From JAIOZK01 sp964468645 (GTDB lineage Bacteria; Bacteroidota; Bacteroidia; Bacteroidales; JAIOZK01), in NCBI GenBank assembly GCA_964468645.1, contig CAYXUU010000012.1, positions 1 to 64,000 on the forward strand: a stretch of DNA of 64,000 nt, written 5' to 3'. Positions 1-8,847 of the stretch are shown in pieces. The notes below the pieces were generated by a model. That model did no database searches. It was not told the origin of the DNA and was given only the letters and a program-made list of their open reading frames with translations. Numbering within the stretch: position 1 is the stretch's first letter; each line of letters starts with the position of its first letter. The translations under genes and the position numbers were made by a program.

Positions 1-382
1 AATGCTTGCTGGCTTTGAAATTCTGATACAGTTTACGGATCATTCCCTGCTCTTCAACCCAGTTAATTTTCAGCTGTTCCTCTTTTTTCAGAAAATCCCT
101 GTTTGAGGAAATTTGTTTATAAAACTGATTCTCTATGAATTTTGTATTAGGGTTCAAATCTTCTTCTGAGGGGATGAACTTCTTTTTCCCATCCTCAATC
201 CGCTGACGTGCAAATTCAACCAGTGTAATAAGAAACGAAAGAATGTGGATGTATTGTTCGTATAACTTATCAATGCTACGTAACATTTGTTTCTCGCCAA
301 GTCCAAGATTATCATTCCCTGAATGATAAAAAGCATAAAGGCTCTGCAATACTTTGATTCTTAAATGACGTCTGCTTAGCAT
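1..382 (-). CDS. nusB: Transcription antitermination factor NusB (3' part outside window)
   Basis: The reverse strand from the ATG at 382 reads MLSRRHLRIKVLQSLYAF and stays open for 127 codons to the window edge. This N-terminus is typical of the long NusB form of Bacteroidota. NusB is a small helical RNA-binding protein that pairs with NusE (ribosomal protein S10) on boxA RNA to prevent premature termination in rRNA operons. The residues seen here (up to ...YQNFKASKH) are the N-terminal extension; the conserved C-terminal NusB fold would lie beyond base 1. The gene is divergent from the PUR-alpha-like gene at 548, and a Bacteroidota-type -7 box lies about 40 bp upstream. Identification is from sequence memory of the N-terminus only. 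Confidence 0.8.
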   Translation of the reverse strand, partial: MLSRRHLRIKVLQSLYAFYHSGNDNLGLGEKQMLRSIDKLYEQYIHILSFLITLVEFARQRIEDGKKKFIPSEEDLNPNTKFIENQFYKQISSNRDFLKKEEQLKINWVEEQGMIRKLYQNFKASKH

Positions 383-420
383 GAACTGGAATGAACAGTT
401 GTTAATACTTGTTTGTGTGG

Positions 421-428
421 CAAAATTA
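421..428 (-). promoter_or_regulatory. Putative Bacteroidota -7 box for nusB
   Basis: Read on the minus strand this is TAATTTTG, matching the Bacteroidota sigma-ABfA -7 consensus TAnnTTTG, 38 bp upstream of the nusB ATG. No clear -33 TTTG was identified. Confidence 0.4.
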
Positions 429-497
429 AACCATAAATAAATATACAGGGAAATTAATGTCAATTATTTTCAATGTACAATTTTTCAATAATATTTA

Positions 498-505
498 TAT
501 ATTTG
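498..505 (+). promoter_or_regulatory. Putative Bacteroidota -7 box (TATATTTG)
   Basis: An exact TAnnTTTG match 42 bp upstream of the ATG at 548, in AT-rich DNA between two divergent genes. Confidence 0.45.
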
Positions 506-547
506 CGTAAACGGAAGTAAGGAATTATTAATCAATATACAAGAATA

Positions 548-958
548 ATGGCAGAGTCTGAAAACAAACCGAAAAGAGAAGAGATTTTTTCCAGGACAGT
601 AAGAGCAGGCAAAAGGACATACTTCTTTGATGTGAAAGCCACCAGATCGGATGAGTATTACCTTACTATCACTGAAAGCAAACGACGGTTTAACAATGAG
701 CAGGGGAAGTTTTTTTACGAAAAACACAAAATCTTTCTTTATAAAGAGGATTTTGAAAAATTCACCAATGGTCTGAATACTGTTGTAAACTTCATTACTA
801 CGGGCGAAATTCCTGAAGAACCTGAAGCAGAGGCTATTCCCACTCCAGAAACCAAAACCACACTCATCGAGTTTGAAGATCTCGACAAGGATGCTGATGT
901 TAAAAAACCAGCAGAACCAGAAGAAGAAAAAGAACCCGAAAAAGAAAAAGAAGAATAA
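548..958 (+). CDS. PUR-alpha-like DNA/RNA-binding protein (DUF3276)
   Basis: A 136-residue cytosolic protein. Residues 12-80 (EEIFSRTVRAGKRTYFFDVK ... YYLTITESKRRF) match the DUF3276/PUR-alpha family of Bacteroidota and spirochaetes: a single PUR repeat that dimerises and binds single-stranded nucleic acid. The C-terminal third (from about residue 88) is a low-complexity tail of Glu, Pro and Lys that is probably disordered. Family members are small nucleic-acid-binding regulators, and the specific target here is unknown. It stands alone, with its own promoter-like box and about 190 bp before parA. Start chosen at the ATG that gives the usual family N-terminus. Confidence 0.85.
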   Translation: MAESENKPKREEIFSRTVRAGKRTYFFDVKATRSDEYYLTITESKRRFNNEQGKFFYEKHKIFLYKEDFEKFTNGLNTVVNFITTGEIPEEPEAEAIPTPETKTTLIEFEDLDKDADVKKPAEPEEEKEPEKEKEE

Positions 959-1089
959 TATTTCCATGGTTCTTTATCTGATGCTGCTACCGGGAAGACG
1001 AATAGCATGCCCTGAAAACTTATTAACAATATACCCCGGCTGGTTAATAACTTAAGCCTTGCCATTTCCCAAAATCAAGTCAAATATTA

Positions 1090-1097
1090 TACTTTTG
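1090..1097 (+). promoter_or_regulatory. Putative -7 box for parA (TACTTTTG)
   Basis: TAnnTTTG match 53 bp upstream of the parA ATG, probably the promoter of the parA-parB-DUF5683 run. Confidence 0.45.
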
Positions 1098-1150
1098 TAA
1101 TAGTCAGAAATATGCATATTAATATATAAATTCTTTTTTATAAGTTAGTT

Positions 1151-1966
1151 ATGGGGAAAATCATTGCGATTGCCAATCAAAAAGGTGGTGTAGGAAAAAC
1201 GACAACATCAATTAATCTGGGTGCAAGTTTTGCAGTACTGGAATATAAAACCCTGATTATAGACGCTGACCCACAGGCCAATGCCACCTCTGGGGTTGGG
1301 TTTGATCCGAAAAATATAAAAACCAGCATTTATGAGTGTATTATTGATGATATAGAACCCAGGGATATTATCCTGAATACCAAAACCCCGTTTTTAGACC
1401 TGATACCCGCACATATTGACCTTGTCGGCGCTGAGATTGAGATAATCAACCTTCCCAACAGGGAAAAAATGATGCGTAAGGTTACCAATAAAGTTAAAGA
1501 TGATTATGATTTTATCATCGTCGATTGCTCGCCATCCCTGGGGCTTATCACTGTGAATGCTCTTACTGCTGCCGACTCTGTAATCATTCCTGTTCAATGC
1601 GAATATTTTGCCCTGGAAGGATTAGGCAAATTGCTGAACACAATAAAAATTGTCCAGTCAAGGTTAAATCCGGATCTGGATATTGAAGGAATTCTGTTAA
1701 CCATGTTCGATACCAGGCTCAGGTTATCCCGGCAGGTGGTTGAAGAGGTAAAAACACATTTCCAGCAAATGGTGTTTGAAACTATTATTAACCGGAATAC
1801 AAGACTAAGTGAAGCACCGAGTTTTGGAGAAACCATCATTATGCATGATGCAGAAAGTACAGGGGCAATCAACTACTTGAATCTTGCCCGTGAAATCCTT
1901 CAGAATAACAACCTGACAATCGTAGATCAATCTGAAAAACAAATAGATATTACTGATGAGCAATAA
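1151..1966 (+). CDS. parA: Chromosome partitioning ATPase ParA/Soj
   Basis: A 271-residue deviant-Walker P-loop ATPase. The signature KGGVGKTT is at residues 11-18, the DADPQ motif near 40 and the Walker B VDCSPS near 125. ParA dimerises on the nucleoid with ATP and is released by ParB bound at parS, which moves the replicated origins apart. The stop overlaps the parB start by 11 bp, so the two are translationally coupled. Length and the absence of an N-terminal DNA-binding extension fit the chromosomal (Soj) type rather than a plasmid ParA. In most bacteria this pair lies near oriC, but dnaA is not visible here. Confidence 0.97.
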   Translation: MGKIIAIANQKGGVGKTTTSINLGASFAVLEYKTLIIDADPQANATSGVGFDPKNIKTSIYECIIDDIEPRDIILNTKTPFLDLIPAHIDLVGAEIEIINLPNREKMMRKVTNKVKDDYDFIIVDCSPSLGLITVNALTAADSVIIPVQCEYFALEGLGKLLNTIKIVQSRLNPDLDIEGILLTMFDTRLRLSRQVVEEVKTHFQQMVFETIINRNTRLSEAPSFGETIIMHDAESTGAINYLNLAREILQNNNLTIVDQSEKQIDITDEQ

Positions 1967-2870
1967 AAAAAAGGCACTGGGTAAAGGACTGGCGGCCATC
2001 TTATCAAGTCCTGATACCGACATAACTTCCAGGGATATTTCGGGAAATTATGTAGTTGGTGCAATTGCAAATATAAGTCTGGACAACATAGAGTTAAACC
2101 CCTTTCAACCAAGAAAGAATTTTGATGAGGACTCGCTCAGGGAACTCGCCGACTCAATAAACGAACAGGGAATCATTCAGCCCCTCACAGTAAGGAAACT
2201 AGGTTACGAAAAATACCAGTTAATATCAGGTGAACGAAGATTAAAAGCTGCAAAAATTGCAGGTCTTTCTGAAGCACCATGCTATATCAGGGTAGCCAAT
2301 GATGAACAGATGCTTGAAATGGCGCTGATAGAAAATATTCACCGCGATAATCTAAATGCTATTGAGATTGCCATAAGTTACCAGAGATTGATTGATGAAT
2401 GCAACCTGACCCATGAAAAGCTTAGTGACCGTATTGGGAAAAACAGGAGTACGATTACAAACTACCTCAGGCTTCTTAAACTACCGGCGGAAATCCAGAT
2501 TGCATTGAAGGATGGCAAAATCAGTATGGGGCATGCAAGGGCTATAATTACCGTTCCTGAAGAAAACAAACAAAAGGCGCTTTGCCTGAGAATCATCAGT
2601 GATCAACTTTCAGTGCGGGAACTGGAAGATATTGTCAGAAATAAAGAGCCTGAAACAATAAAAGATACAATATCCAAATCCCCTACGCAAAGAAAACAGA
2701 AGAACCCTGTTGAGCTGCCTGAAGTGTATGTAGAGTTGAAAAATGACCTGAGCAATATCTTTGATGCTGAAATTGGATTAAAAATTAATAATAAGGGTAA
2801 GGGTCATATCGTTATTCCATTCGACTCAGAAGAGGATTTCAGCAGAATATTAGAAATCCTGCGTGATTAA
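1956..2870 (+). CDS. parB: Chromosome partitioning protein ParB
   Basis: A 304-residue ParB. The N-terminal ParB/Srx CTPase fold runs from about residue 38 (LDNIELNPFQPRK) and contains the GERRLKAAKIAGL motif near 92-104, the CTP-binding segment. A helix-turn-helix follows (LSDRIGKNRSTITNYLRLL, about 155-173). The C-terminal dimerisation segment ends FDSEEDFSRILEILRD. ParB loads on parS and slides as a CTP clamp, and it stimulates ParA. The start overlaps the end of parA. No parS-like palindrome was spotted within the parAB genes by eye. Confidence 0.96.
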   Translation: MSNKKKALGKGLAAILSSPDTDITSRDISGNYVVGAIANISLDNIELNPFQPRKNFDEDSLRELADSINEQGIIQPLTVRKLGYEKYQLISGERRLKAAKIAGLSEAPCYIRVANDEQMLEMALIENIHRDNLNAIEIAISYQRLIDECNLTHEKLSDRIGKNRSTITNYLRLLKLPAEIQIALKDGKISMGHARAIITVPEENKQKALCLRIISDQLSVRELEDIVRNKEPETIKDTISKSPTQRKQKNPVELPEVYVELKNDLSNIFDAEIGLKINNKGKGHIVIPFDSEEDFSRILEILRD

Positions 2871-2887
2871 TAAAATTTTAATGATCG

Positions 2888-3523
2888 GTGTCAGACGGAT
2901 TTCACAATAAACTCTTTAAGTATTTTTCTCAGTATTTCAGCTTCAGGATTAGCTTCACGCTTATTGCACTGATACTAATACTGGTTATGACATGTTTTCA
3001 TACAACCAGTGTTTCAGCACAGAAAAAAACTATCAAACCGACTGATACTGTGATCTTCGTTAAGCATTCTCCCCACAAGGCAACAGTTTATTCAATGGTT
3101 CTGCCCGGACTGGGCCAGGCATATAATAAAAAATACTGGAAGATCCCGATCGTTTATGCCGGCTTCGGGATATTCACGTATTTCATCATTACTAACCGAC
3201 AGGAATACGTAAAATACAGGGATGCCTATGATTATGTAACCAGGGGTGACAGCCTGCGACCCATCGACAATGAGTATATTTATAAGTATGATGCTGATCA
3301 GTTATCCAGCGGCCGTGACTTTTACCGGCGTAATCTTGAGTTCACCTATATCCTTACCGGAGTATGGTACCTGCTCAATGTACTAGATGCCGCTGTTGAT
3401 GCCCACCTTTTCGACTATGATATAAGCAATGATTTATCAATCAGGCTTAATCCGGTTAATAATTATAATTTTGTGCAGCCATCGGTAACACCCGGCATTA
3501 CACTTTCATGGAAATTAAAATGA
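2888..3523 (+). CDS. DUF5683 membrane-associated protein
   Basis: A 211-residue protein with an N-terminal hydrophobic signal-like segment ending at VSAQ (about residues 20-45). Then comes the DUF5683 hallmark (MVLPGLGQAYNKKYWKIP, about 69-86), two further hydrophobic stretches, and a C-terminus ending in GITLSWKLK, like the last strand of an outer-membrane protein. The family typically follows parB in Bacteroidota; its function is unknown. The start is uncertain: the open frame begins with GTG at 2888, and an in-frame ATG lies about 33 codons later, inside the hydrophobic segment. The GTG gives a complete signal segment, so it is preferred. Confidence 0.8.
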   Translation: MSDGFHNKLFKYFSQYFSFRISFTLIALILILVMTCFHTTSVSAQKKTIKPTDTVIFVKHSPHKATVYSMVLPGLGQAYNKKYWKIPIVYAGFGIFTYFIITNRQEYVKYRDAYDYVTRGDSLRPIDNEYIYKYDADQLSSGRDFYRRNLEFTYILTGVWYLLNVLDAAVDAHLFDYDISNDLSIRLNPVNNYNFVQPSVTPGITLSWKLK

Positions 3524-3531
3524 CCCGATAG

Positions 3532-4812
3532 ATGATGAAGAGATTTACAACAATTGTAGTTTTATGTTTATTCGCAGCACCAGGCATGCTGTTTTCTCAA
3601 GACAACCGATCAGATACCAACTGGATCAAACAATCTTCTGGCACAACAGATAACCTCCACAGGGTCAAGTTTATTGAGCCATCAACAGGCTGGATAGCCG
3701 GAGACAGGACAATACGTTACACACTGGATGCAGGTACCAGCTGGCAACTTACGGATACCCTCGATGGGTATAATAACCTGATTACCGGATTTACGGCCAC
3801 CGGCATGAACAATCTTTGGAGAACCCGCCGGATGGATACTGTAATTGATACTATTTTTAAAACAATGGGGTTGATCGATCATAGCCCTGATGGTGGTTAT
3901 ACCTGGGATGAGCAATTTGTTACTGAAGAATATCTCTTTACACAAATCCATTTTATCGACTCGCTAAATGGAATTGTAATCGGAACGCAGGGCGTAATTT
4001 ACAGAACTGCAAATGGTGGGGAAGTATGGACAAAACTTGATAACTCCGGTGAATTGCTGAGAGCCATCTTTTTTCTTGATGATAATACGGGCTGGATTGT
4101 CGGGGATAATTCAACAATACTACATACCAGCAATGGCGGGTTTGACTGGACACCTTTGGTGATCCCTGAATATGCCTCATTATCTTCGGTATTCTTTATA
4201 GATGAATTGAACGGATGGGTAGGTGGAAATGTTGGCAGATTATTTTCAACAACAGACGGGGGAGTGAACTGGAAACTACATCAGTTTGAAACCGAGGATT
4301 ATTTCTATGATCTTTATTTCAAAAGCTTTAATATTGGCTGGGCAGCTTCCGCCGGCGGACGACTTCGTTATGTAACCGATGGGGATACACTCTGGCACCT
4401 GGATACAATTTCTGAATCTAATCTTTATGATATTGAATTTATTGGTGAAAACATGGCCTGGATCGTCGGGAGTGATGGAGCGATCTTTAAAACCATAAAC
4501 GGTGGCGGAGAGGTAAACATCGAAGAAAATTACCAACCCGAGCAATTGAATACCCTTGTGTTCCCTAATCCATTTACCAATATACTAAGCTGTACCATTG
4601 AAACCCCAGATCAAACTTACGCAGGAATAAACCTTTATAATATTACCGGGCAACTGATAAGGGAGGTTAAAATCAGTTTGCAAAAAGGGACTAATCAAAT
4701 TGACCTCAGCAGCCGTATGGGTAAGTTGCATGAACTTGAACCGGGAAATTACATACTCAGCATTGCAACCATAAATACCAGGACTACACATAAATTGATC
4801 AAAACATATTAA
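3532..4812 (+). CDS. Secreted YCF48/BNR-like beta-propeller protein with T9SS sorting domain
   Basis: A 426-residue secreted protein. A signal peptide covers residues 1-22 (ends MLFSQ). From about 30 to 325 there are repeated units of the form G-W-I-V-G ... T-x-N-G-G-x-x-W (for example GWIVGDNSTILHTSNGGFDW), the repeat of the YCF48/photosystem II assembly-factor-like and BNR propellers. Residues 338-426 form a type A T9SS sorting domain (VFPNPFTNILS ... ITGQLIREVKI ... GNYILSIA). The protein should be exported through Sec, then T9SS, and anchored at the cell surface or released. Its role is unknown. It begins 9 bp after DUF5683, in a place where other Bacteroidota often carry dapB. Confidence 0.85.
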   Translation: MMKRFTTIVVLCLFAAPGMLFSQDNRSDTNWIKQSSGTTDNLHRVKFIEPSTGWIAGDRTIRYTLDAGTSWQLTDTLDGYNNLITGFTATGMNNLWRTRRMDTVIDTIFKTMGLIDHSPDGGYTWDEQFVTEEYLFTQIHFIDSLNGIVIGTQGVIYRTANGGEVWTKLDNSGELLRAIFFLDDNTGWIVGDNSTILHTSNGGFDWTPLVIPEYASLSSVFFIDELNGWVGGNVGRLFSTTDGGVNWKLHQFETEDYFYDLYFKSFNIGWAASAGGRLRYVTDGDTLWHLDTISESNLYDIEFIGENMAWIVGSDGAIFKTINGGGEVNIEENYQPEQLNTLVFPNPFTNILSCTIETPDQTYAGINLYNITGQLIREVKISLQKGTNQIDLSSRMGKLHELEPGNYILSIATINTRTTHKLIKTY

Positions 4813-4835
4813 GGTTTTAACTAAATCTTTAGATC

Positions 4836-6263
4836 ATGAATAAAAATCCGGATATTTCATCACCATTAATAGCATGGATTACATTGTTTATTGTACTGCT
4901 TGTTAACCTGGTATTACTTTTTACATCACAGGGTGTTTATGGTGGGGCAGATAGTTATAATCATTACCTGATCTCAAAATTTGCATTCGCACATCCCGAA
5001 TTATTACTTGATCACTGGGGAAAACCGTTATTTACCCTGATAACATCACCATTCAGCCAATTTGGTTTTAAAGGTCTCATTCTTTTCAATATCATTCTTA
5101 ATCTTCTGACGGCCTATCTTGCTTACCTGATAGCAAAAAAAATGAACTATAAATATGCTTTCCTGGCAATACCCATGGTATCATTTGCCCCAATCTTTTT
5201 TATTACAAGCATATCAGGTTTAACGGAGATCTTTGCTGCTTTTATGATCATGCTATCACTTTATCTAATTGTTAAGGACAAATACATTTTTGCCACAATC
5301 CTGTTTTCCTTCCTTCCCCTAATCAGGACGGAACTCATCTTCCTTTTCCCAATACTTTTACTATTTCTGGCCTTCAGAAAAAGATACCTGGCACTACCTT
5401 TTATTTTGACAGGTATTGTATTATACAGTCTTATCGGCGGTATATATTATGGGGATTATTTCTGGTTATACACTCAAACACCTTACAAAGGAGCCAGGGG
5501 AATTTACGGCAGCGGCGGTTTATTGTATTATGTGAGGAATTACAAGAACCTCGTAGAAAGAATTATAACCATACTGTTTCTACTGGGCTTAATTAAATAC
5601 GTCTGGGATCAATATAAGAAACCCACCCTGATACTGAAAAAATACAACCTTGAAAAACTTCTTATCCTGATGCTGATCATCATCTTTGGAGCGGCCCATT
5701 CCTATGCATGGTGGAAAGGTATTGGTGGGGCTTATGGTTTGTTGAGGCTGATGGCCGTGATCACGCCACTAATTGCATTTATGGCGCTTGAAGGCGTTTC
5801 CTTTTTCTTTGAAATATTTAAAATTAAGGAAAGGCTAAAATCCATTATTGTTCTCGTACTCGGTATCTTCATCATTGTAATACCCTTTTTAAAATTTGAA
5901 CTACCTGTAAAGATGGAGCCCAATCAAAAACTGATTAAGGAAATAGCAAATTACACTGTCGAAAATGAGGATCCGGAAAAGATATATTATTATGATCCTG
6001 TATTTGCCCATTTTGCTGGTATCGATCCATATAATGAAGAAACATCAGTTTGGGGAATAACGAATCCGGAAGATCCGGGATTATACCTGACAGATGGGGA
6101 CCTTTTAGTTTGGGACTCGCATTTCGGCCCCAATGAAGGCAAAACCCCCTTTGAGAAAGTTTCACTGGATAGCACTTTTGTGTTGTTAAAGGAAGTCAGG
6201 ACCATGCTAGATAATGACGTGGAGTATTCAATCTATTTGTACAAGGTTACAGATAGTGAATAA
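4836..6263 (+). CDS. Polytopic membrane protein, probable GT-C type glycosyltransferase
   Basis: A 475-residue protein with about 10-11 membrane helices and a soluble C-terminal domain (about 370-475). After the first helix a periplasmic loop carries GGADSYNHY (about residues 36-44), resembling the acidic first-loop motif of GT-C enzymes that use lipid-linked sugars. A charged RTELIFL motif lies between helices. This suggests transfer of a sugar from a polyprenyl phosphate donor outside the inner membrane, but no named family could be assigned. It lies 23 bp after the T9SS protein and may be co-transcribed with it. Confidence 0.6.
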   Translation: MNKNPDISSPLIAWITLFIVLLVNLVLLFTSQGVYGGADSYNHYLISKFAFAHPELLLDHWGKPLFTLITSPFSQFGFKGLILFNIILNLLTAYLAYLIAKKMNYKYAFLAIPMVSFAPIFFITSISGLTEIFAAFMIMLSLYLIVKDKYIFATILFSFLPLIRTELIFLFPILLLFLAFRKRYLALPFILTGIVLYSLIGGIYYGDYFWLYTQTPYKGARGIYGSGGLLYYVRNYKNLVERIITILFLLGLIKYVWDQYKKPTLILKKYNLEKLLILMLIIIFGAAHSYAWWKGIGGAYGLLRLMAVITPLIAFMALEGVSFFFEIFKIKERLKSIIVLVLGIFIIVIPFLKFELPVKMEPNQKLIKEIANYTVENEDPEKIYYYDPVFAHFAGIDPYNEETSVWGITNPEDPGLYLTDGDLLVWDSHFGPNEGKTPFEKVSLDSTFVLLKEVRTMLDNDVEYSIYLYKVTDSE

Positions 6264-6498
6264 TCAACCGGAATATATAACGATAGTCATCGGATGATTT
6301 AAGTTAGAAGTTTTACGAATGATCAATAGCTTTGTATAGTCAGCAAAACGAAGTCATCTGCTGAATTGTATGTTTAACTGCATCATATCCAGGTTAACAT
6401 GAAGAAAAGTTGTGCTGTTCTCAGGCCTTAACAATTTTTAACAATGAAAATTTCAATTCTTTCGTAACTTCGCCGTTTATTTGTAAAAACAAATTCAG

Positions 6499-8013
6499 AT
6501 GTTGTATCTACTTATTTTAATTCCGCTTTCATTTACCATTCCAACCATTTTTGCTTACTGGGTATTTGAAAAGGCAGGTGTACCCGGATGGAAATGTATG
6601 ATCCCATTTTACAATCTTTATATCTGGCTGAGGCTAATCAAGAAACCTCTGTGGTGGTATATTTTCCTGTTAATCCCTTTTATCAACGTTTTTGTTTATA
6701 TGTTGATGATTGTTGAGATGCTGAAATGTTTCAACAAGTTCGGGCTAGGACAACAGGCATTATCTGTATTATTTCCAATTATTTACCTGCCATATCTCGG
6801 AATCAACGACAATCAAAAATATCTCGATCCTTCAGAACGGCCAAAACGCAAAAAATCTGTCGTAAGAGAATGGGTTGATGCCATAATTTTTGCTGTGATT
6901 GCTGCAACCATTATCAGGATCTTCCTGATAGAAGCCTACACCATTCCAACTTCCTCGATGGAAAAATCATTGCTGGTAGGTGATTTCCTTTTTGTAAGCA
7001 AGATCAGTTATGGTCCGCGTATTCCAATAACACCCCTGTCTTTCCCCTTTGTGCATCATACTTTACCACTTACCAAAGAAACCAAGTCATATGTTGAATG
7101 GATTAAATTTCCGTTTTACAGGTTTCCCGGATTTGAAGGTATTGAACGTAATGATGCTGTTGTTTTCAATTATCCCGATGGAGATACGCTATCTGTTAAG
7201 TTCCAGAGCAACGTCAGCTATTATTCCTTAATACGTGAATACGGACGAAAAAGAGTACATAATGACCAGCGTAATTTTGGAGAGATCACTGCACGACCTG
7301 TTGACAAACGGGAAAACTATATTAAACGCTGTATCGGATTGCCGGGAGACACACTTGAAATCATCAACCAGGTCGTATATATTGACGGCATACCGAATGA
7401 TAATCCCGGCATAAAACAATTCCACTACCTGGTTAAGACCGATGGCACACAGATCAATCCACGGGCGCTTGAACGCTTGAATATCACTGAAAAAATGATG
7501 ACCCGTAACCCCGGTGAATATGTGCTTACGTTAACAGATGATGCTGTAAGCCGGATTAAACGGTTCAGTAATATCAGATCTGTTGAGAAGGTCATGGAAC
7601 CTGAAGGAATGTGGGATCCAGGGGTCTATCCGCATGATTCAGCCTATAATTGGAATATGGACAACTTTGGCCCGCTGTATATTCCAAAAGCCGGCGACAT
7701 ACTTAAACTCAACCCGACAAATATTGTGCTCTACGACAGGATCATCCATGCTTATGAAGGCAATGAAGTTGAGGTTAAAGACGGGAAGATATTTATCAAT
7801 GGCACAGAAACCAATGAATACCCGGTAAAAATGAATTATTACTGGATGATGGGAGATAATCGTCATAACTCTGCCGACTCAAGGGTTTGGGGATTTGTTC
7901 CTGAAGACCACATTGTTGGCAAAGCTGTATTTGTATGGTTATCTCTCGATCCTGACAAACCACTGTTTGGAGGAAAGATCAGGTGGAATAAAATGTTACG
8001 ACTCGTAAAATAA
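6499..8013 (+). CDS. lepB: Signal peptidase I with N-terminal DUF5684-like domain
   Basis: A 504-residue inner-membrane serine protease that removes Sec signal peptides. Residues 1-105 form several membrane helices of the DUF5684 type (FEKAGVPGWKCMIPFYNLY). The S26 domain starts at about 120: a membrane helix, then PTSSMEKS with nucleophile Ser153, KRCIGLPGD with the general-base Lys276, and the conserved box MMGDNRHNSADSRVWGFVP near 450-468. More than 120 residues separate Ser and Lys, and a large insertion follows Lys276. This long architecture is characteristic of Bacteroidota LepB. The 235 bp upstream hold no gene. Confidence 0.93.
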   Translation: MLYLLILIPLSFTIPTIFAYWVFEKAGVPGWKCMIPFYNLYIWLRLIKKPLWWYIFLLIPFINVFVYMLMIVEMLKCFNKFGLGQQALSVLFPIIYLPYLGINDNQKYLDPSERPKRKKSVVREWVDAIIFAVIAATIIRIFLIEAYTIPTSSMEKSLLVGDFLFVSKISYGPRIPITPLSFPFVHHTLPLTKETKSYVEWIKFPFYRFPGFEGIERNDAVVFNYPDGDTLSVKFQSNVSYYSLIREYGRKRVHNDQRNFGEITARPVDKRENYIKRCIGLPGDTLEIINQVVYIDGIPNDNPGIKQFHYLVKTDGTQINPRALERLNITEKMMTRNPGEYVLTLTDDAVSRIKRFSNIRSVEKVMEPEGMWDPGVYPHDSAYNWNMDNFGPLYIPKAGDILKLNPTNIVLYDRIIHAYEGNEVEVKDGKIFINGTETNEYPVKMNYYWMMGDNRHNSADSRVWGFVPEDHIVGKAVFVWLSLDPDKPLFGGKIRWNKMLRLVK

Positions 8014-8046
8014 TACATTCAATTAATTCTTAAATAACTCAAAACA

Positions 8047-8733
8047 ATGAAAAAACTATCATTATTCACCGTATTGTTTCTGGCAGGGCTGTTTATCCTC
8101 GCCGGACATCAGTCATACGCCGGTTCAAAACCATTTAGGGGGATAATAACCTATAAGATTAGCTACCCTAACAGCTCATTCGATGCATCAGTGCTATCGC
8201 AGTTACCAAAGGTGCTAACTGTATATATCAGCGATCCGATGATAAAAACAAGCATTAACATGGGTATGGGTGCACAATCATCTATTATTAATACAGAAGA
8301 TCAAACCACCGTGGAATTGCTCGACATGATGGGCCAGAAATTCGCTATCAGGACTTCTGCTGAAGAGAATGAAGATGAACTCAACAACTTCGAAACATCC
8401 ATTGATGAAACCGGTGAAACCAAAGAGATTGCCGGATATAAATGCAAGCAGGTTATTGTTAATGTAAAGGATAATGAATCGGGTGTTGAATTTACATCCA
8501 ACGTTTATTATTCGACTGAACTTGTCACCCCCGCAAATAAGTTTCAGAATCCCATGTTCAAAGATATCGAAGGCACCATGCTGGAGTATGAATTGGAGAT
8601 GCAGGGTATGTCAATGAAATTCACAGCAACGAGTATTAAAAAAACCAAGGTCTCAAATAAAGAGTTTGAAATTCCTGAAGGTTACAAAGAAACCACCAAG
8701 GATGAATTAAAAAGCAACTTCGGAGGAATGTAG
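8047..8733 (+). CDS. Secreted DUF4412-like protein
   Basis: A 228-residue protein with a signal peptide (residues 1-26, ending QSYAG) and no lipobox. The mature part has the pattern of DUF4412/GLPGLI-like periplasmic proteins: an opening strand FRGIITYKISYP, a middle CKQVIVN segment (IAGYKCKQVIV) and a terminal EIPEGYKETTKDE. These proteins fold as a beta barrel-like half related to LolA. Function unknown. It starts 33 bp after lepB and is closed by a strong terminator hairpin, so lepB and this gene may form one transcript. Confidence 0.65.
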   Translation: MKKLSLFTVLFLAGLFILAGHQSYAGSKPFRGIITYKISYPNSSFDASVLSQLPKVLTVYISDPMIKTSINMGMGAQSSIINTEDQTTVELLDMMGQKFAIRTSAEENEDELNNFETSIDETGETKEIAGYKCKQVIVNVKDNESGVEFTSNVYYSTELVTPANKFQNPMFKDIEGTMLEYELEMQGMSMKFTATSIKKTKVSNKEFEIPEGYKETTKDELKSNFGGM

Positions 8734-8757
8734 CTGATTCATGAAATAAAAAATAAT

Positions 8758-8790
8758 ATCCTCTGTTCTCATTATGGACAGAGGATTTTT
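8758..8790 (+). terminator. Rho-independent terminator
   Basis: A perfect 9-bp stem (8758-8766 with 8778-8786), an 11-nt loop and a run of five T. It lies 25 bp after the stop of the DUF4412-like gene and ends the lepB transcript before ftsK. Confidence 0.8.
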
Positions 8791-8817
8791 ATTTTCAACA
8801 TAATCATTCCTTTTTTA

Positions 8818-8825
8818 TATTTTTG
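8818..8825 (+). promoter_or_regulatory. Putative -7 box for ftsK (TATTTTTG)
   Basis: TAnnTTTG match 23 bp upstream of the ftsK ATG and just after the preceding terminator. Confidence 0.45.
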
Positions 8826-8847
8826 CTACATTCCAATTTACTGATTG

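Noticed and set aside
873..1055. 60-residue frame after the PUR-alpha-like gene
   Set aside because: It overlaps the Glu/Lys-rich end of that gene in another frame and shows only Lys-rich low complexity.
1100..2900. parS site near parAB
   Set aside because: No palindrome of the TGTTTCACGTGAAACA type was seen by eye in this stretch; a degenerate site elsewhere cannot be excluded.
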